Position numbers and translations under genes: made by a program
Shown here: in pieces, positions 5,588 through 6,728 of the stretch
Layout: each line of letters begins with the position of its first letter
Numbering within the stretch: position 1 is the first letter of the stretch
Notes under the pieces: generated by a model
The model's database searches: none
The model's input: only the letters and a program-made list of their open reading frames with translations
What the model was told of the DNA's origin: nothing
NCBI GenBank assembly: GCA_049890035.1
Contig: JBMHCG010000040.1
Coordinates: 1 to 6,728 of the forward strand
From: UBA11891 sp049890035
GTDB taxonomy: Bacteria > Bacteroidota > Bacteroidia > Flavobacteriales > Flavobacteriaceae
Direction: 5' to 3'
DNA: 6,728 nt

Positions 5588-6728
5588 TTAGAAATTAACA
5601 TTTAGACCTAAAGTAAAACTTCTTACCAGTGGACTCGCACCCACTTGAACACCATACGTTGTTGGTCCTGCGTAACCACTATTGGTTGTTTCAATACCTT
5701 CGGGGTTGTAAGATGTATAATCATCTCCCATCAAATAAAGCAAGTTGGTTGCCGCAAGATAGATTCTAGATGAACTTATACCTGCTTTACTAATTACTTC
5801 ACTATCTAGGTTGTATCCAATAGTTAAATTTCTCAATGCTATATAAGAAGCATCTTGGATACCGTAGTCTGTTTGACGTCGGTTCCCGATGTAGTGCTCA
5901 CCATTGTGATCAGCAATACCATCACGGTTGGGGTCAAAGGAATCAACCAAACGTCCTGTCCATTGCGATCCATAATACAGGGGGTCGATATTGTAAACCT
6001 CACCGCCTTGTGATCCTTGAAGTTGGAACGAAAGGTCAAAGTCTTTGTATTGCATTGAACTACTCATCCCCCAATAAAAATCAGGAGTGTTTTGTCCAAT
6101 TTTAACTAAGTCTCCACCCTCTTCTACAGTTTTAGTTCGATCAATAATACCGTCACCGTTTTGATCAACGACATATGATTCGCCTGTCTGGTTATTTGGG
6201 TGTCGTGTACCGTCTTCTAGGTAGCGCATCTCCACGTCTCCGATGGTTTCCAATCCCCACATTTCACCAATTTCACCACCGACATAATTTCTGAATATGG
6301 GTCCGCGACCACTTTGCCCGTACTGTATGGCTGGAAGTTCATCCAAACCACCTAAATCAGTTATTTCAGTTTTTACAGTAGAAAGGTTGGCGTTTATTGT
6401 CCAATTAAAATCATTGCTCTGTACAATGGCAGCTCCAAGTTCAAATTCAATACCCGAACTCTGAACATCTCCTGAGTTTAATTTGATAGAAGTCGTCCCT
6501 AATACTTCAGAAACACTTTGGTTAATCAGAATATCCTCGATATCTGAGGTATAGTAGTCAACACTTAGACTGTAACGGTTGTTATCAATACCAAGATCAA
6601 TACCAAAGTTTGTTTCGGTATTCGTCTGCCAGGTCAAATCAGGATTGGCTACATCTGAAGGAATCAAATATCCTGTACCAAAAGCAGTTATACTTGGATT
6701 CAATAAACTCAATGAATTGTAAGCACCT
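5588..6728 (-). CDS. susC: SusC-like TonB-dependent transporter, C-terminal part, cut by window edge
   Basis: This is an outer-membrane beta-barrel that imports glycans with energy from TonB and works in complex with the SusD encoded next. The frame is open to the right edge, giving 379 visible residues of a protein normally near 1000. A TTG codon at 6712-6710 could be taken as a start, but the upstream codons (reading GAYNS) are in frame and the protein there is mid-barrel, so it is not the true start. Family marks in the visible part are NPDLTWQTNTETNFGIDLG (28-46), DYYTSDIEDIL (57-67), a SusC-type DQNGDGIID loop (188-196), IGQNTPDFYWG (210-220), LRNLTIGYNL (298-307), and RIYLAATNL followed by SYNPEG. 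The chain ends GLNVNF with the terminal Phe expected for barrel assembly. The plug, TonB box and any carboxypeptidase-like N-terminal domain lie outside the window, so the substrate and control type cannot be judged. Confidence 0.95.
   Translation of the reverse strand, partial: GAYNSLSLLNPSITAFGTGYLIPSDVANPDLTWQTNTETNFGIDLGIDNNRYSLSVDYYTSDIEDILINQSVSEVLGTTSIKLNSGDVQSSGIEFELGAAIVQSNDFNWTINANLSTVKTEITDLGGLDELPAIQYGQSGRGPIFRNYVGGEIGEMWGLETIGDVEMRYLEDGTRHPNNQTGESYVVDQNGDGIIDRTKTVEEGGDLVKIGQNTPDFYWGMSSSMQYKDFDLSFQLQGSQGGEVYNIDPLYYGSQWTGRLVDSFDPNRDGIADHNGEHYIGNRRQTDYGIQDASYIALRNLTIGYNLDSEVISKAGISSSRIYLAATNLLYLMGDDYTSYNPEGIETTNSGYAGPTTYGVQVGASPLVRSFTLGLNVNF

Noticed and set aside
5836..6105. Plus-strand open frame of 89 codons and a minus-strand one (5839-6039) inside susC
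   Set aside because: Both lie wholly within the susC frame, which is supported by conserved motifs throughout. They are shadows.
6710..6712. TTG codon as a possible start of a 374-residue SusC-like protein
   Set aside because: The frame continues open upstream to the window edge, and the protein here is already mid-barrel. This is an internal leucine codon of a longer susC.
1..6728. Mobile element, CRISPR array, tRNA/rRNA or defence-type system
   Set aside because: I saw no transposase, terminal inverted repeats, regular repeat-spacer pattern or RNA gene. All genes fit one catabolic locus on one strand with even base composition.

Overview
The window looks like part of a polysaccharide utilisation locus (PUL) from a marine-type Bacteroidota, most likely a flavobacterium. 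The reasons are a SusC/SusD pair, a SusD lipoprotein signal, A-rich leaders in place of strong Shine-Dalgarno sites, AT-leaning base composition, and a catabolic cassette typical of alginate utilisation loci in this group. All seven genes lie on the minus strand, so transcription runs from the right edge to the left.

Layout, in the direction of transcription: (1) 6728-5588, the C-terminal third of a SusC-like TonB-dependent transporter, cut by the window edge; (2) 5576-4269, a SusD-like surface lipoprotein, 11 bp after susC; (3) a 175-bp gap with a good rho-independent terminator (4213-4242) and a pair of CTGTCAA direct repeats; (4) 4093-3392, a GntR/FadR-family (FCD) regulator; (5) a 77-bp gap with small dyads, and a 20-bp near-perfect palindrome just inside the 3' end of the regulator gene; (6) 3314-2043, an ExuT-like MFS transporter; (7) 2017-1253, a short-chain dehydrogenase/reductase; (8) 1220-180, 2-keto-3-deoxygluconate kinase (KdgK); (9) 174-1, the first 58 codons of a KDPG aldolase (KdgA), cut by the left edge. 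Genes 6 to 9 have gaps of 25, 32 and 5 bp and are probably one transcript.

The inferred pathway is as follows. SusC/SusD bind oligouronides at the cell surface and import them. Lyases, not present here, release unsaturated monouronate, which becomes 4-deoxy-L-erythro-5-hexoseulose uronate (DEH). The MFS protein carries the acidic monomer across the inner membrane. The SDR reduces DEH to 2-keto-3-deoxygluconate (KDG), KdgK phosphorylates it to KDPG, and KdgA splits that to pyruvate and glyceraldehyde-3-phosphate. The FCD regulator probably senses one of these intermediates. Alginate is the best substrate guess from gene content, since no KduI-type isomerase is visible as would be expected for pectin, but no lyase in the window confirms it.

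This is a recognisable system rather than a new class. The points most worth a second look are regulatory: the palindrome cluster at the 3' end of the regulator gene, the dyads just upstream of the transporter, and the absence of any polysaccharide lyase between susD and the monomer-catabolism genes.
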